DNA of 64,000 nt from Phenylobacterium sp. Lineage in GTDB: Bacteria; Pseudomonadota; Alphaproteobacteria; Caulobacterales; Caulobacteraceae. Positions 17,846-24,550 of this stretch are shown here, piece after piece. Positions within the stretch are counted from its first letter, which is position 1; each line of letters starts with the position of its first letter. The position numbers were made by a program, and so were the translations under genes. Under the pieces are notes generated by a model. It was given only the letters and a program-made list of their open reading frames with translations. It was not told the DNA's origin and searched no databases. Location: assembly GCF_030697925.1 (NCBI RefSeq), contig NZ_JAUYOJ010000173.1:54845-118844 (forward strand), read 5' to 3'.

Positions 17846-18133
17846 TCAGGCCGCGCCGAGGTCCAGCTTGCTAACGTCGACGCCGCCGGTGACGACCTTC
17901 ACCTTCAGCAGGCGCATCTCGCCGTTGGCGAAGCTCAGGTCCGACACCGGAATGCGGTTGTCGCGGCGGATGTTGGAGGCGTCGCGCAGGGTCAGGTGCA
18001 GGGTCATGTCGTCGCGCGAGGTGCCGGACTGCTCCGCGGCCTCGATCGCCTTGCGGAAGGTCTCCGCCATCGACTTCGGCGCCACGAAGGCGGGCCGCTG
18101 CAGCGGAATGTCTTGGCTCATGGTCTGGCTCAT
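17846..18133 (-). CDS. Small conserved-looking protein of unknown function
   Basis: 95 residues from the ATG at 18133 (or 91 from 18121). The sequence has an N-terminal extended part (DIPLQRPAFVAPKSMAETF), an amphipathic helix (RKAIEAAEQSGTSRDD), then a beta-rich region (MTLHLTLRDASNIRRDNRI, PVSDLSFANGEMRLLKVKVV). No signal peptide or membrane segment. No family is recognised. It lies 28 bases downstream of another small gene on the same strand, so the two may be co-transcribed. Start choice is uncertain: longer in-frame starts run into the neighbouring gene. Confidence 0.6.
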   Translation of the reverse strand: MSQTMSQDIPLQRPAFVAPKSMAETFRKAIEAAEQSGTSRDDMTLHLTLRDASNIRRDNRIPVSDLSFANGEMRLLKVKVVTGGVDVSKLDLGAA

Positions 18134-18161
18134 CGGGCTAGGTCTCGGTTGAAAGGGCGGG

Positions 18162-18377
18162 TCAGGCTGCGGCGAAGAAGCCATGCTCGCCAGTGACCCG
18201 GACCTGGCAGGGCCGGCCGGCGTCCTGCGCGGCGCGGGCGCGGCGATTGGCGGCGGCCTTGGCCTCTTCCTTGTCGATGGAGTGGTCGAAGTACTGGCCT
18301 TCGTGTTCCACGGCCCACTTGTCGTCATGGCGCGCCACGGTGAAGACGGCTCGGATGAAAGCGTCGCGGGTGGCCAT
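18162..18377 (-). CDS. DUF2188-like small protein
   Basis: 71 residues from the ATG at 18377, which has a strong AAGGAG upstream. The sequence (FTVARHDDKWAVEHEGQYFD, then KEEAKAAANRRARAAQDAGR and CQVRVTGEHGFF) has the strand-strand-helix-strand pattern with W in strand 1 and an alanine-rich helix seen in DUF2188 proteins. These are short proteins of unknown role, common in proteobacteria. The longer in-frame reading upstream to 18488 has poor codon pattern and is not used. Confidence 0.65.
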   Translation of the reverse strand: MATRDAFIRAVFTVARHDDKWAVEHEGQYFDHSIDKEEAKAAANRRARAAQDAGRPCQVRVTGEHGFFAAA

Positions 18378-18733
18378 GGGGGGCTGCTCCTTGTCGAGAC
18401 GGGCTTGTGGAATGGGGGTGCGGCCGGCGGGCAGCGCCGGCGCGAGAATCCACAGACCTCGAGTGTGTGACAAGTTATCTACAGGCAAAGGGCCTGAATG
18501 TCCGCCTTATTCTGGAAATTGCTCATTTTTTCGAAACTTTCGGCGACTCTCGTTTTACGGGTTTCACCGCTCATCATGAGTCTTCGATGACCTACCGGCA
18601 TGTTGAAGACACCGGATTCCCGACCGCGAGCCGCCACGGGAATTTCAGCTCAACCTCGGCTATGCCGTTTTGGGCGCGTAAATATTGCCGGTCCATTTAG
18701 GCTGGACCGCGAGCCCGGCGCGAACCGAGGGTC
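18378..18733. other. Intergenic region, AT-richer than surroundings, with two DnaA-box-like 9-mers
   Basis: The 356 bases between a small DUF2188-like gene and the isomerase gene hold no convincing coding region; an open frame at 18407-18700 on the plus strand lacks a ribosome site and recognisable content. The stretch around 18500-18560 is clearly AT-richer. TTATCTACA at 18475-18483 is one mismatch, and GAATCCACA at 18446-18454 two mismatches, from TTATCCACA. The region probably holds the promoter of the minus-strand small genes. Confidence 0.4.
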
Positions 18734-19336
18734 CTAGCGCGCCAGTTCTTCCTCCACCTGTCCCAGGCGCTCCTTGCCGAAGAACATCTCCTCGCCGACG
18801 AAGAAGGTGGGGATGCCGAAGGCGCCGCGCGCCGCGGCGGCCTCGGTGTTGGCCATCAGCTCGGCCTTGACCTGGGAATCCTGGGTGGCCTCCAGCAGCG
18901 CCGGCGCATCGAGACCGGCCTCGGTCAGCACCTGGGCCACGACCTGCGGATCGTCCATCTTCAGGCCCCGCTCCCACATGCCGGCGAAGACCGCGGCGGT
19001 ATAGGCCGGCTCCACCCCCATCCGCCGGGCGGCGACCATACCGCGCATGATCAGCAAGGTGTTGATCGGGAAATGCGGATTGAACTGATATCGGCTCAGC
19101 CCGTGCCGGGCGGTGAACCGGCGGCTCTCCAGCGCCTCGTAGGCCAGCTTGCCCTGGATGTCGCCAAAGGCGGTCATCGGGGCCTGGTTGCCGGTCAGCT
19201 TGAACAGGCCGCCCAACAGGCAGGGCGTGATCTTGATCTCGGCCCCGGTCCGCTGGGCGATGTCGGGCAGGACCTGGTGGGCCATGTAGCCGTTGGGGCT
19301 GGCGAAATCGAAGATGAACTCGACGGTCTTTGCCAT
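18734..19336 (-). CDS. DsbA-family 2-hydroxychromene-2-carboxylate isomerase-like (GST kappa-like) protein
   Basis: 200 residues from the ATG at 19336 (GGGAGAACG upstream). It opens with VEFIFDFASPNGYMAHQVLP: Ser13 is at the GST-kappa/HCCA isomerase catalytic position. Later come ARHGLSRYQFNPHFPIN, the helical insert, and the cis-Pro loop GIPTFFVGEEMFFGKERL. HCCA isomerases use glutathione to isomerise naphthalene-degradation intermediates, but the family is broad and many members have unknown substrates. The upstream SDR gene ends 11 bases before it and both are divergent from an HxlR regulator, suggesting a small inducible oxidation/detoxification unit. Confidence 0.85.
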   Translation of the reverse strand: MAKTVEFIFDFASPNGYMAHQVLPDIAQRTGAEIKITPCLLGGLFKLTGNQAPMTAFGDIQGKLAYEALESRRFTARHGLSRYQFNPHFPINTLLIMRGMVAARRMGVEPAYTAAVFAGMWERGLKMDDPQVVAQVLTEAGLDAPALLEATQDSQVKAELMANTEAAAARGAFGIPTFFVGEEMFFGKERLGQVEEELAR

Positions 19337-19347
19337 GACGTTCTCCC

Positions 19348-20076
19348 TCACCAGCTCTCGGACCAGGGGCGCAGGTCGAGTTCGTGCGTCCAGGCCGAGC
19401 GATGTTGCCTGTGCAGCCACACATAGTTCGTAGCGATCTCCTCGGGCTTGAGGATGGCGTCGCGCTCCAGGCGCTCCTCGCGGTCGGGGATATTGGTGCG
19501 GGCGAACACCCCGTCGATTGAGCCGTCGACCACGATATGGGCCACGTGGATGCCCTGGGGTCCCAATTCCTTGGCCGCCGTCTGGGCGACCGCGCGCAGG
19601 GCCTGCTTGGCCGCGGAAAAGGCCGAGAACCCCTGGCGTCCGCGCATGGACGCCGAGGCGCCGGTGAACAGGATGGTGCCGCGGCCCCGCGGGATCATGA
19701 CCTTGGCGGCCTCGCGCCCGGTCAGGAAGCCCGAGAAGCAGGCCATCTCCCAGACCTTGTGGAACACCCGGGCGGTGGTCTCGGTCAGTTCGAAGCGCAC
19801 ATTGGCTCCGATGTTGAACACCACCACCTCCAGCGGGCCCACGTCGCGCTCGATCTCGGCGAACAGGGCGACCATCTCGTCCTCGGACCGGGCGTCGACG
19901 CCGAAGGCGCGGGCCTTGCCGCCTGCGTCGCGCAGGGATTGGGCCAGGGCTTCCAGCTGATCGAGGTTGCGCGCCCGCCGGGTGATGCAGACCTCGAAGC
20001 CCTCGGCCGCGAAGGCCTTGGCGATGGCGCCCCCGACGCCATCCCCGGCGCCGACCACGAGACAGACCCCAGCCAT
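19348..20076 (-). CDS. SDR-family oxidoreductase lacking the catalytic tyrosine
   Basis: 242 residues of the short-chain dehydrogenase fold: nucleotide-binding VVGAGDGVGGAIAKAF at 7-22, VDARSEDEM near 60, NIGANV at 88-93 replacing the usual NNAG, and the active-site region FTGASASMRGRQGFSAF. The YxxxK motif reads F153-S-A-A-K157, so the tyrosine that protonates or deprotonates substrate is phenylalanine. A group of bacterial SDRs shows this change, so it may be a distinct subfamily rather than a mutation. Only 11 bases separate it from the isomerase gene; the start is divergent from the HxlR gene across a palindromic operator. Confidence 0.85.
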   Translation of the reverse strand: MAGVCLVVGAGDGVGGAIAKAFAAEGFEVCITRRARNLDQLEALAQSLRDAGGKARAFGVDARSEDEMVALFAEIERDVGPLEVVVFNIGANVRFELTETTARVFHKVWEMACFSGFLTGREAAKVMIPRGRGTILFTGASASMRGRQGFSAFSAAKQALRAVAQTAAKELGPQGIHVAHIVVDGSIDGVFARTNIPDREERLERDAILKPEEIATNYVWLHRQHRSAWTHELDLRPWSESW

Positions 20077-20088
20077 GGCTTCACTCCA

Positions 20089-20111
20089 GTCAGTTTATTT
20101 TCTGTACTGAC
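20089..20111. promoter_or_regulatory. Palindromic operator between the SDR gene and the HxlR regulator
   Basis: Perfect 6-base arms GTCAGT (20089-20094) and ACTGAC (20106-20111) flank an AT-rich 11-base spacer. It lies 12 bases upstream of the SDR start and about 60 upstream of the HxlR start. HxlR-type regulators bind as dimers to such short palindromes and commonly regulate an adjacent divergent gene, so this is the likely binding site. Confidence 0.6.
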
Positions 20112-20172
20112 CATGGTATCGAATCCGGACCCCGTCAATGATCGGTTTCACGAGGAATGGGAGACGCCGCCG

Positions 20173-20628
20173 ATGAAGTGGAACGAACTGGCCGAGCAGC
20201 CGTGCTCGATCGCTCGCTCGGTGGCGGTGATCGGCGACCGCTGGACCTTGATGGTCCTGCGTGACTGCTTCCTGGGCGTCCGGCGGTTCGAAGCATTCCA
20301 GGAGCGCCTGGGCATCTCGCGGACCATCGTCGCCGACCGCCTGAGGCGCCTGGTCGGGGAGGGTGTGCTGAAGCGGGTTCCCTACCAGGACAACCCGACC
20401 CGTTTCGAATACGGGCTGACCGAGAAAGGGATGGAACTGCACCCCGTGGTGATGGCCATCGTCCACTGGGGCGACCGCCACTATGCCGGCCGGGCTGGAC
20501 CGCCGCTGCTGCACCGGCACAAGGCCTGCGGCCACGATTTCCACGCCGTCCAGACCTGTTCCGAGTGCGGCGAAATGGTCGACGCGCGGAGCGTCGAGAC
20601 CCGACCGGGGCCGGGCGCGGCGGAATAA
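20173..20628 (+). CDS. HxlR-family winged-helix transcriptional regulator
   Basis: 151 residues from the ATG at 20173, which has GGGAG nine bases upstream and begins MKWNELAEQPCSIARSVAVI as HxlR proteins do; an ATG at 20113 would add 20 residues and overlap the palindrome region. The HxlR winged helix spans about 10-100 (GDRWTLMVLRDCFLGVRRFE, GISRTIVADRLRRLVGEGVL, LTEKGMELHPVVMAIVHWGD). The C-terminus carries a likely zinc ribbon (KACGHDF then TCSECGEM). Cys11 in the PCSIARS motif is the redox/electrophile-sensing cysteine position in several HxlR proteins. It probably controls the divergent SDR-isomerase pair. Confidence 0.9.
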   Translation: MKWNELAEQPCSIARSVAVIGDRWTLMVLRDCFLGVRRFEAFQERLGISRTIVADRLRRLVGEGVLKRVPYQDNPTRFEYGLTEKGMELHPVVMAIVHWGDRHYAGRAGPPLLHRHKACGHDFHAVQTCSECGEMVDARSVETRPGPGAAE

Positions 20629-20717
20629 GCGCGGCCGGCGGGTCGGCCTGTGCTAGGGTGGCGCCTGCGTCCAAGAAGGCTTTCGCATCGGGAGCCTGCG
20701 GTCGCCAAGGGGCCAAG

Positions 20718-21776
20718 GTGGCCGTCATCGAAAATCGGTCCGTGGCCGCCGGGAATCTGGCCGGCGCGCTCATCGACACCTCGCCCGTTCCGCTGCTGCT
20801 GTTCGACGCCGAGGCGCGGGTTGTGCGCGCCAGCCCGTCGTTCTGCGCCGGCTTCGACATCCTGGCGGATGGCGCGGAGGGCTCGACCCTGGCTGAGCTG
20901 GGCGGCGGCGAATGGGACATCGCCCAGCTACATGTCCTGCTGGAGAACGCTCTGACCGACGGGCCTGTGCTGTCCGACTACGAGACCGATCTCGTTCGGC
21001 ATGACCTTCCCGTGCGGCGGCTGGTGGTCAATGTCCAGAACCTCACCCATGGCGACGCGGAGCGTCACCGAGTGCTCATGGTGGTCAATGACATTACCGA
21101 CGTCCGGCGGGTGGAGCACCTGAACGTCGCCCTGCTTCTGGAGAAGGACACCCTGCTGCGGGAACGCGCGGTGCTGATGCAGGAAATGCAGCACCGCATC
21201 GCCAACAGCCTGCAGATCATCGCCAGCGTCCTGCTGCTCAAGGCCAGGACCGTGAAGTCCGAGGAAACCCGTCAACACCTGCACGACGCCCACGACCGGG
21301 TCATGTCGGTCGCCGCCGTGCAGCAGCACCTGCAGGCGAGCCTCGGCGAGGTGGAGGTTGGACCCTATCTGACCAAGCTGTGCGAGAGCCTGGCCTCGTC
21401 GATGATCCGCGAGTCGCGCCCGCTGACCCTGAACGTGCGCGCGGACAATGCAACGGTCACCTCCCAGGAGGCGGTCAGCCTCGGCCTGATCGTCACCGAA
21501 CTGGTGATCAACGCTCTCAAGCACGCCTTCCCGGATGGGCGGCGGGGCAAGGTGCACGTCGACTATGAACTGACCCAGCCCGGATGGACCCTGTCGGTCA
21601 CCGACGACGGGATCGGCAGGCCGCCGACCTCGCCCGATATACGCGTCGGCCTGGGCACCAGCGTCGTCGAGGCCCTGGGCAAGCAGCTTCGCGCCGAGGT
21701 GGTGGCCTCGGACGCCGCGCCCGGCGCCAGGATCGCCCTGGTCAACATCGGTCCGCCGCCGTCCAACGACGACTGA
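20718..21776 (+). CDS. PAS-type sensor histidine kinase of the HisKA_2 family
   Basis: 352 residues from a GTG preceded by AAGGGG. An N-terminal PAS-like domain (about 10-130: ALIDTSPVPLLLFDAEARVV; VLMVVNDITDVRRVEHLN) leads to the HisKA_2 dimerisation domain with phosphoacceptor His159 in QEMQHRIANSLQIIASVL, and an HATPase domain (LGLIVTELVINALKHAFPDG, SVTDDGIGRPP, LGTSVVEALGKQL). No membrane segment is visible, so it is cytosolic. HisKA_2 kinases in alphaproteobacteria often feed the PhyR/NepR general stress response or single-domain receivers; no partner regulator is adjacent, so it is an orphan here. An in-frame start at 20565 is within the HxlR gene and not favoured. Confidence 0.88.
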   Translation: MAVIENRSVAAGNLAGALIDTSPVPLLLFDAEARVVRASPSFCAGFDILADGAEGSTLAELGGGEWDIAQLHVLLENALTDGPVLSDYETDLVRHDLPVRRLVVNVQNLTHGDAERHRVLMVVNDITDVRRVEHLNVALLLEKDTLLRERAVLMQEMQHRIANSLQIIASVLLLKARTVKSEETRQHLHDAHDRVMSVAAVQQHLQASLGEVEVGPYLTKLCESLASSMIRESRPLTLNVRADNATVTSQEAVSLGLIVTELVINALKHAFPDGRRGKVHVDYELTQPGWTLSVTDDGIGRPPTSPDIRVGLGTSVVEALGKQLRAEVVASDAAPGARIALVNIGPPPSNDD

Positions 21777-21779
21777 GGC

Positions 21780-21949
21780 CGCCGGGCGCGCGCGAACGCC
21801 ATCGCCCTCGCGCCCTCGATCTCCTCCATATAGACGTATGGGTCGTTGGGATCGGTCAAGGCGAGCGCGGGGAGGGCTGACATGGTGCTCAACATGGCGC
21901 CTGCGGCCAGCTTCCAGGGAAAGAAGGACGCCTCGACGGTGCTTCCCAA
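21780..21949 (-). pseudogene. 5' remnant of a prolyl oligopeptidase gene
   Basis: The minus strand encodes a signal-peptide-like stretch (WKLAAGAMLSTMSALPALA) followed by DPNDPYVYMEEIEGARA and MAFARARR, which is the characteristic opening of exported prolyl oligopeptidase family (S9) proteins. After about 55 residues similarity ends abruptly four bases from the stop of the converging kinase gene; the frame continues only as antisense of the kinase, without peptidase motifs. The remaining ~650 residues are missing. This looks like a deletion scar. The first codon is TTG at 21949, with internal ATGs at the signal peptide. Confidence 0.6.
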
Positions 21950-22003
21950 GGCTGAAATTCGCGAACCGGGACCTTAGTCTGAGCAGATCGAGCTGCGCAA
22001 AAC

Positions 22004-22414
22004 ATGACCGACGAAACAAATCTCATCGCCTGGAGCCTGGAGGAGGTCGCTGATCGCCACGGCGATCCGACAGCCGCCGTTTATGACCGGCTGTTCGCCA
22101 AGAGCCCCGAAATGGCCGAGCTGTTCATCGGCGATAAGACCGGCGCCGCGCGGGGCGAGATGCTGGCCGTCGTCTTCCAGACCTTGCTGGACTTCTCGAG
22201 CGAGGGGGCGTTCGGCGCCAACATGGTCCGCGCCGAGATCATCAACCACGAGGGCCTAGGCGTGCCGCCCGGGGTGTTCACGACCTTCTTCGCCACGGTG
22301 ATGGAGACCCTGCGCGAGCTGCTGGGCGACGACTGGACCCCGCCGGTGGCCGCGGCTTGGGACGATCTTCTGGCGGGGCTGGAGACTGCGATCCACAGCG
22401 AAGCTGCGGCCTAG
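22004..22414 (+). CDS. Globin-like haem protein
   Basis: 136 residues, all helical. The pattern fits a globin: helix A/B (SLEEVADRHGDPTAAVYDRL), a B-C turn (FAKSPEMAELF), helix E (GEMLAVVFQTLLDFS), then His82 in NHEGLGVPPGVF at the proximal F8 position, and helices G/H (FFATVMETLRELLGDDWTPP, AAAWDDLLAGLETAI). Single-domain globins bind O2 or NO or act in redox sensing; no attached output domain is present. It lies downstream of a cytosolic sensor kinase but 230 bases away, so a link is speculative. The family is inferred by pattern, not alignment. Confidence 0.65.
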   Translation: MTDETNLIAWSLEEVADRHGDPTAAVYDRLFAKSPEMAELFIGDKTGAARGEMLAVVFQTLLDFSSEGAFGANMVRAEIINHEGLGVPPGVFTTFFATVMETLRELLGDDWTPPVAAAWDDLLAGLETAIHSEAAA

Positions 22415-22448
22415 TTCTAGGATCGGGAATCCGTCATGGTCCCGCGCC

Positions 22449-23261
22449 ATGACAAACGAACCCTTTTTCAAACGAGACGGGGACCACTACGTCCCCACCC
22501 CCGCCGGCCGAGGCCCCTGGAATCCGAACTCCCTGCACGGCCGCGTCATCGTCGGCCTGCTGGGCTTCGAACTGGAACGCAAACATGGCGACCCGGATTT
22601 CCTGCCGGCCCGCCTGACCGTCGATATGTACCGGCTGCCGGGCTTCGATCCCGTCGAGGTGACCACCCGGCTGATCCGCGAGGGCGGCCGGATTCGGGTG
22701 GCCGAGGCGGAATTCATCTCCGGCGGCGTCAGCATGGCCAAGGCGACCTGCCAGTTCCTACGCCGCACCGAGAATCCCGAAGGCAATGTCTGGAAGGCGC
22801 CGGAGTGGGACGTCCCCAAGCCCGCCGCGATCCCGGCGCCGGATCCTTCGAGCGGACCCATGGGCCGGATGTGGTCCACCCGGCCGATCAGCGGCGGCTT
22901 CGGCCAGGGCGGCCAGCGCCGCATGTGGATGAGCGAGGTCCGCGACATCGTCGAGAATGAGCCGCTCACCCCGTTCCAGCGCGTCGCCGTCGCCGCCGAT
23001 TTCGCCAGCCCCGCCGCCCACGCGTCGGACCAGGGCCTGGCCTTCATCAATTCCGACGTCACCGTCTATCTGCACCGGATGCCGCGCACCGAATGGATCG
23101 GCTTCGAGAGCGCCTATCACGACGCCACCGACGGCGTGGCGGTCGGCGAATGCCGCCTCTATGACGAAGAGGGCTCCATCGGCTTCGCCTCCTGCGCGGC
23201 CCTGGCCCAGAAGCGACCGGCCAGGCCCGCCCCGGCCAAGGAGGCGAAGGCGGAGGCATGA
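22449..23261 (+). CDS. Acyl-CoA thioesterase-like double-hotdog protein
   Basis: 270 residues with two hotdog-like halves as in TesB/4HBT_3 proteins: first half PTPAGRGPWNPNSLHGRVIV, GLLGFELERKHG and PARLTVDMYRLPGFDPVEVT; second half LTPFQRVAVAADFASPAAHA, LAFINSDVTVYLHRMP and WIGFESAYHDATDGVAVGEC. The Asn near the second-half helix (FINSDVTVYLHR) is typical. It would hydrolyse acyl-CoA esters, but substrate and chain length are unknown. The stop overlaps the next gene by four bases (ATGA), so the two are co-translated. Confidence 0.8.
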   Translation: MTNEPFFKRDGDHYVPTPAGRGPWNPNSLHGRVIVGLLGFELERKHGDPDFLPARLTVDMYRLPGFDPVEVTTRLIREGGRIRVAEAEFISGGVSMAKATCQFLRRTENPEGNVWKAPEWDVPKPAAIPAPDPSSGPMGRMWSTRPISGGFGQGGQRRMWMSEVRDIVENEPLTPFQRVAVAADFASPAAHASDQGLAFINSDVTVYLHRMPRTEWIGFESAYHDATDGVAVGECRLYDEEGSIGFASCAALAQKRPARPAPAKEAKAEA

Positions 23262-23845
23262 TCCTCTTCGTCACCCATCCCGAGGTGGTGATCGATCCGG
23301 CCGTCCCGGTCCCCGACTGGCCGCTATCGGAGGTCGGCCGCGCGCGAATGGAGGCCTTCGCCGCGTCCCTGGCCGGAGGGCCGACACCGGTCGTCGGCGT
23401 CTGGTCCAGCGGCGAGCGGAAGGCGCGCGACGGGGCGGAGATCGTGGCCGGACGCCTTGGTCTGACGGCGCGGGTCGAGCCGGACCTCCACGAGAACGAC
23501 CGCTCGGCCACCGGCTATGTCGCCCCGCCCGAGTTCTGGGAGATCGTCGAGCAGTTCTTCGCCCGGCCCTATGAGAGCGTCCGCGGCTGGGAGACGGCGG
23601 CCCACGCGCAGGCGAGGATCGTGGCCGCGGTCGGCCGGGTGGCGGCGGCCGAGACCGGGCCCGGCCTGGTGGTCGTGGTGTCCCATGGCGGGGTTGGCGC
23701 GCTGCTGATGGCCCATCTCCAAGATGTCGCGATCGGCCAGGAAGATCGCCCCGCCCATTCCGGCGGCGGGTGCTGGATCGCCATCAGGCGCGAAGACCTC
23801 AAGGTCCAGGGCGGCTGGCGAAACGTCGAGGACTACGGACGCTAG
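23258..23845 (+). CDS. Histidine-phosphatase-superfamily protein with an altered RHG motif
   Basis: 195 residues in the phosphoglycerate mutase/SixA fold. The N-terminal motif reads VTHPEVV: His7 is kept but the preceding arginine is Thr6 and the glycine is Pro8. Other expected elements are present: WSSGERKARDGAEIVAGRLG (second Arg), a glutamate in LHENDRSA and the second histidine in VVVSHGGVGAL. Loss of the first arginine would weaken phosphate binding, so activity is doubtful or altered. It overlaps the thioesterase-like gene by four bases and ends 18 bases before the ABC ATPase gene. Confidence 0.8.
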   Translation: MILFVTHPEVVIDPAVPVPDWPLSEVGRARMEAFAASLAGGPTPVVGVWSSGERKARDGAEIVAGRLGLTARVEPDLHENDRSATGYVAPPEFWEIVEQFFARPYESVRGWETAAHAQARIVAAVGRVAAAETGPGLVVVVSHGGVGALLMAHLQDVAIGQEDRPAHSGGGCWIAIRREDLKVQGGWRNVEDYGR

Positions 23846-23863
23846 GGCAGGTTAGATAGGCCG

Positions 23864-24550
23864 ATGGCCGCCGAATCCCCGATCCTGTCGCTGCGTTCCC
23901 TGGCCAAGTCGGTCCCCGGCGGCCGGGTGCTGTTCGAGGGCCTGGACCTGGACCTGGCGGCCGGCGAGTTCGTCGCGGTCATGGGCGAGTCCGGGGTCGG
24001 AAAGTCCACCCTGCTCAACCTGATCGCCGGGCTGGACGGCGCGGACGCGGGGCAGGTGGCCATCGACGGGGTGGGGCTGGAGACCCTGGACGACGACGCG
24101 CGCACCGGACTGCGGCGCGACCGGATCGGCTTCGTGTTCCAGGCCTTCCACATCCTGCCGCACCTGACCCTGGGCCAGAACGTGGCTCTTCCCCTGGTCC
24201 TGCAGCGCGCGCCGGGCGCCGAGGCCCTGGCGCGGGCCGGCGACATGCTGGACGCCGTGGGCTTGCCGGGTCGAGCGGGGGACTTCCCCCACCAGCTCTC
24301 GGGTGGGGAGATGCAGCGGGTGGCGATCGCCCGGGCCCTGGCCCACCGCCCCGGCCTGATCCTGGCCGATGAGCCCACCGGCAACCTCGATCCCGAGACC
24401 GCCGGCCGGGTGCTGGAACTGTTCGCGGCCCAGGTGCGCCAGTCCGGCGCCGCGGCCTTGCTGGTCACCCATTCCGACGTCGCCGCCGCGGCGGCCGACC
24501 GGGTTCTCACCCTGACCCGCACCGGCCTCGTCGAGCGCCATGGCGGCTGA
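23864..24550 (+). CDS. ABC transporter ATP-binding protein (LolD/MacB/AttE type)
   Basis: 228 residues with all ABC motifs: Walker A GESGVGKSTLLNLIAGLDGA at about 37-56, Q-loop (IGFVFQAFHIL), signature LSGGEMQRVAIARALAHRPG, Walker B LILADEPTGNLDP and the H-loop VTHSD. The spacing and the ADEPTGNLD sequence are those of the LolD/MacB/FtsE branch, which drives mechanotransmission or lipoprotein export rather than substrate import. The permease gene overlaps its end by 11 bases and the third gene encodes an AttH-like protein, an arrangement also known as attEFGH. Confidence 0.93.
   Translation: MAAESPILSLRSLAKSVPGGRVLFEGLDLDLAAGEFVAVMGESGVGKSTLLNLIAGLDGADAGQVAIDGVGLETLDDDARTGLRRDRIGFVFQAFHILPHLTLGQNVALPLVLQRAPGAEALARAGDMLDAVGLPGRAGDFPHQLSGGEMQRVAIARALAHRPGLILADEPTGNLDPETAGRVLELFAAQVRQSGAAALLVTHSDVAAAAADRVLTLTRTGLVERHGG

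Noticed and set aside
18407..18700. 97-codon open frame in the intergenic region
   Set aside because: No ribosome site, no recognisable content, and codon pattern unlike the neighbours; kept only as part of the intergenic description.
21563..21779. Continuation of the prolyl oligopeptidase-like frame into the kinase gene
   Set aside because: Beyond about 21785 the frame runs antisense to the HATPase region and has no peptidase motifs, so only the 5' remnant is called.
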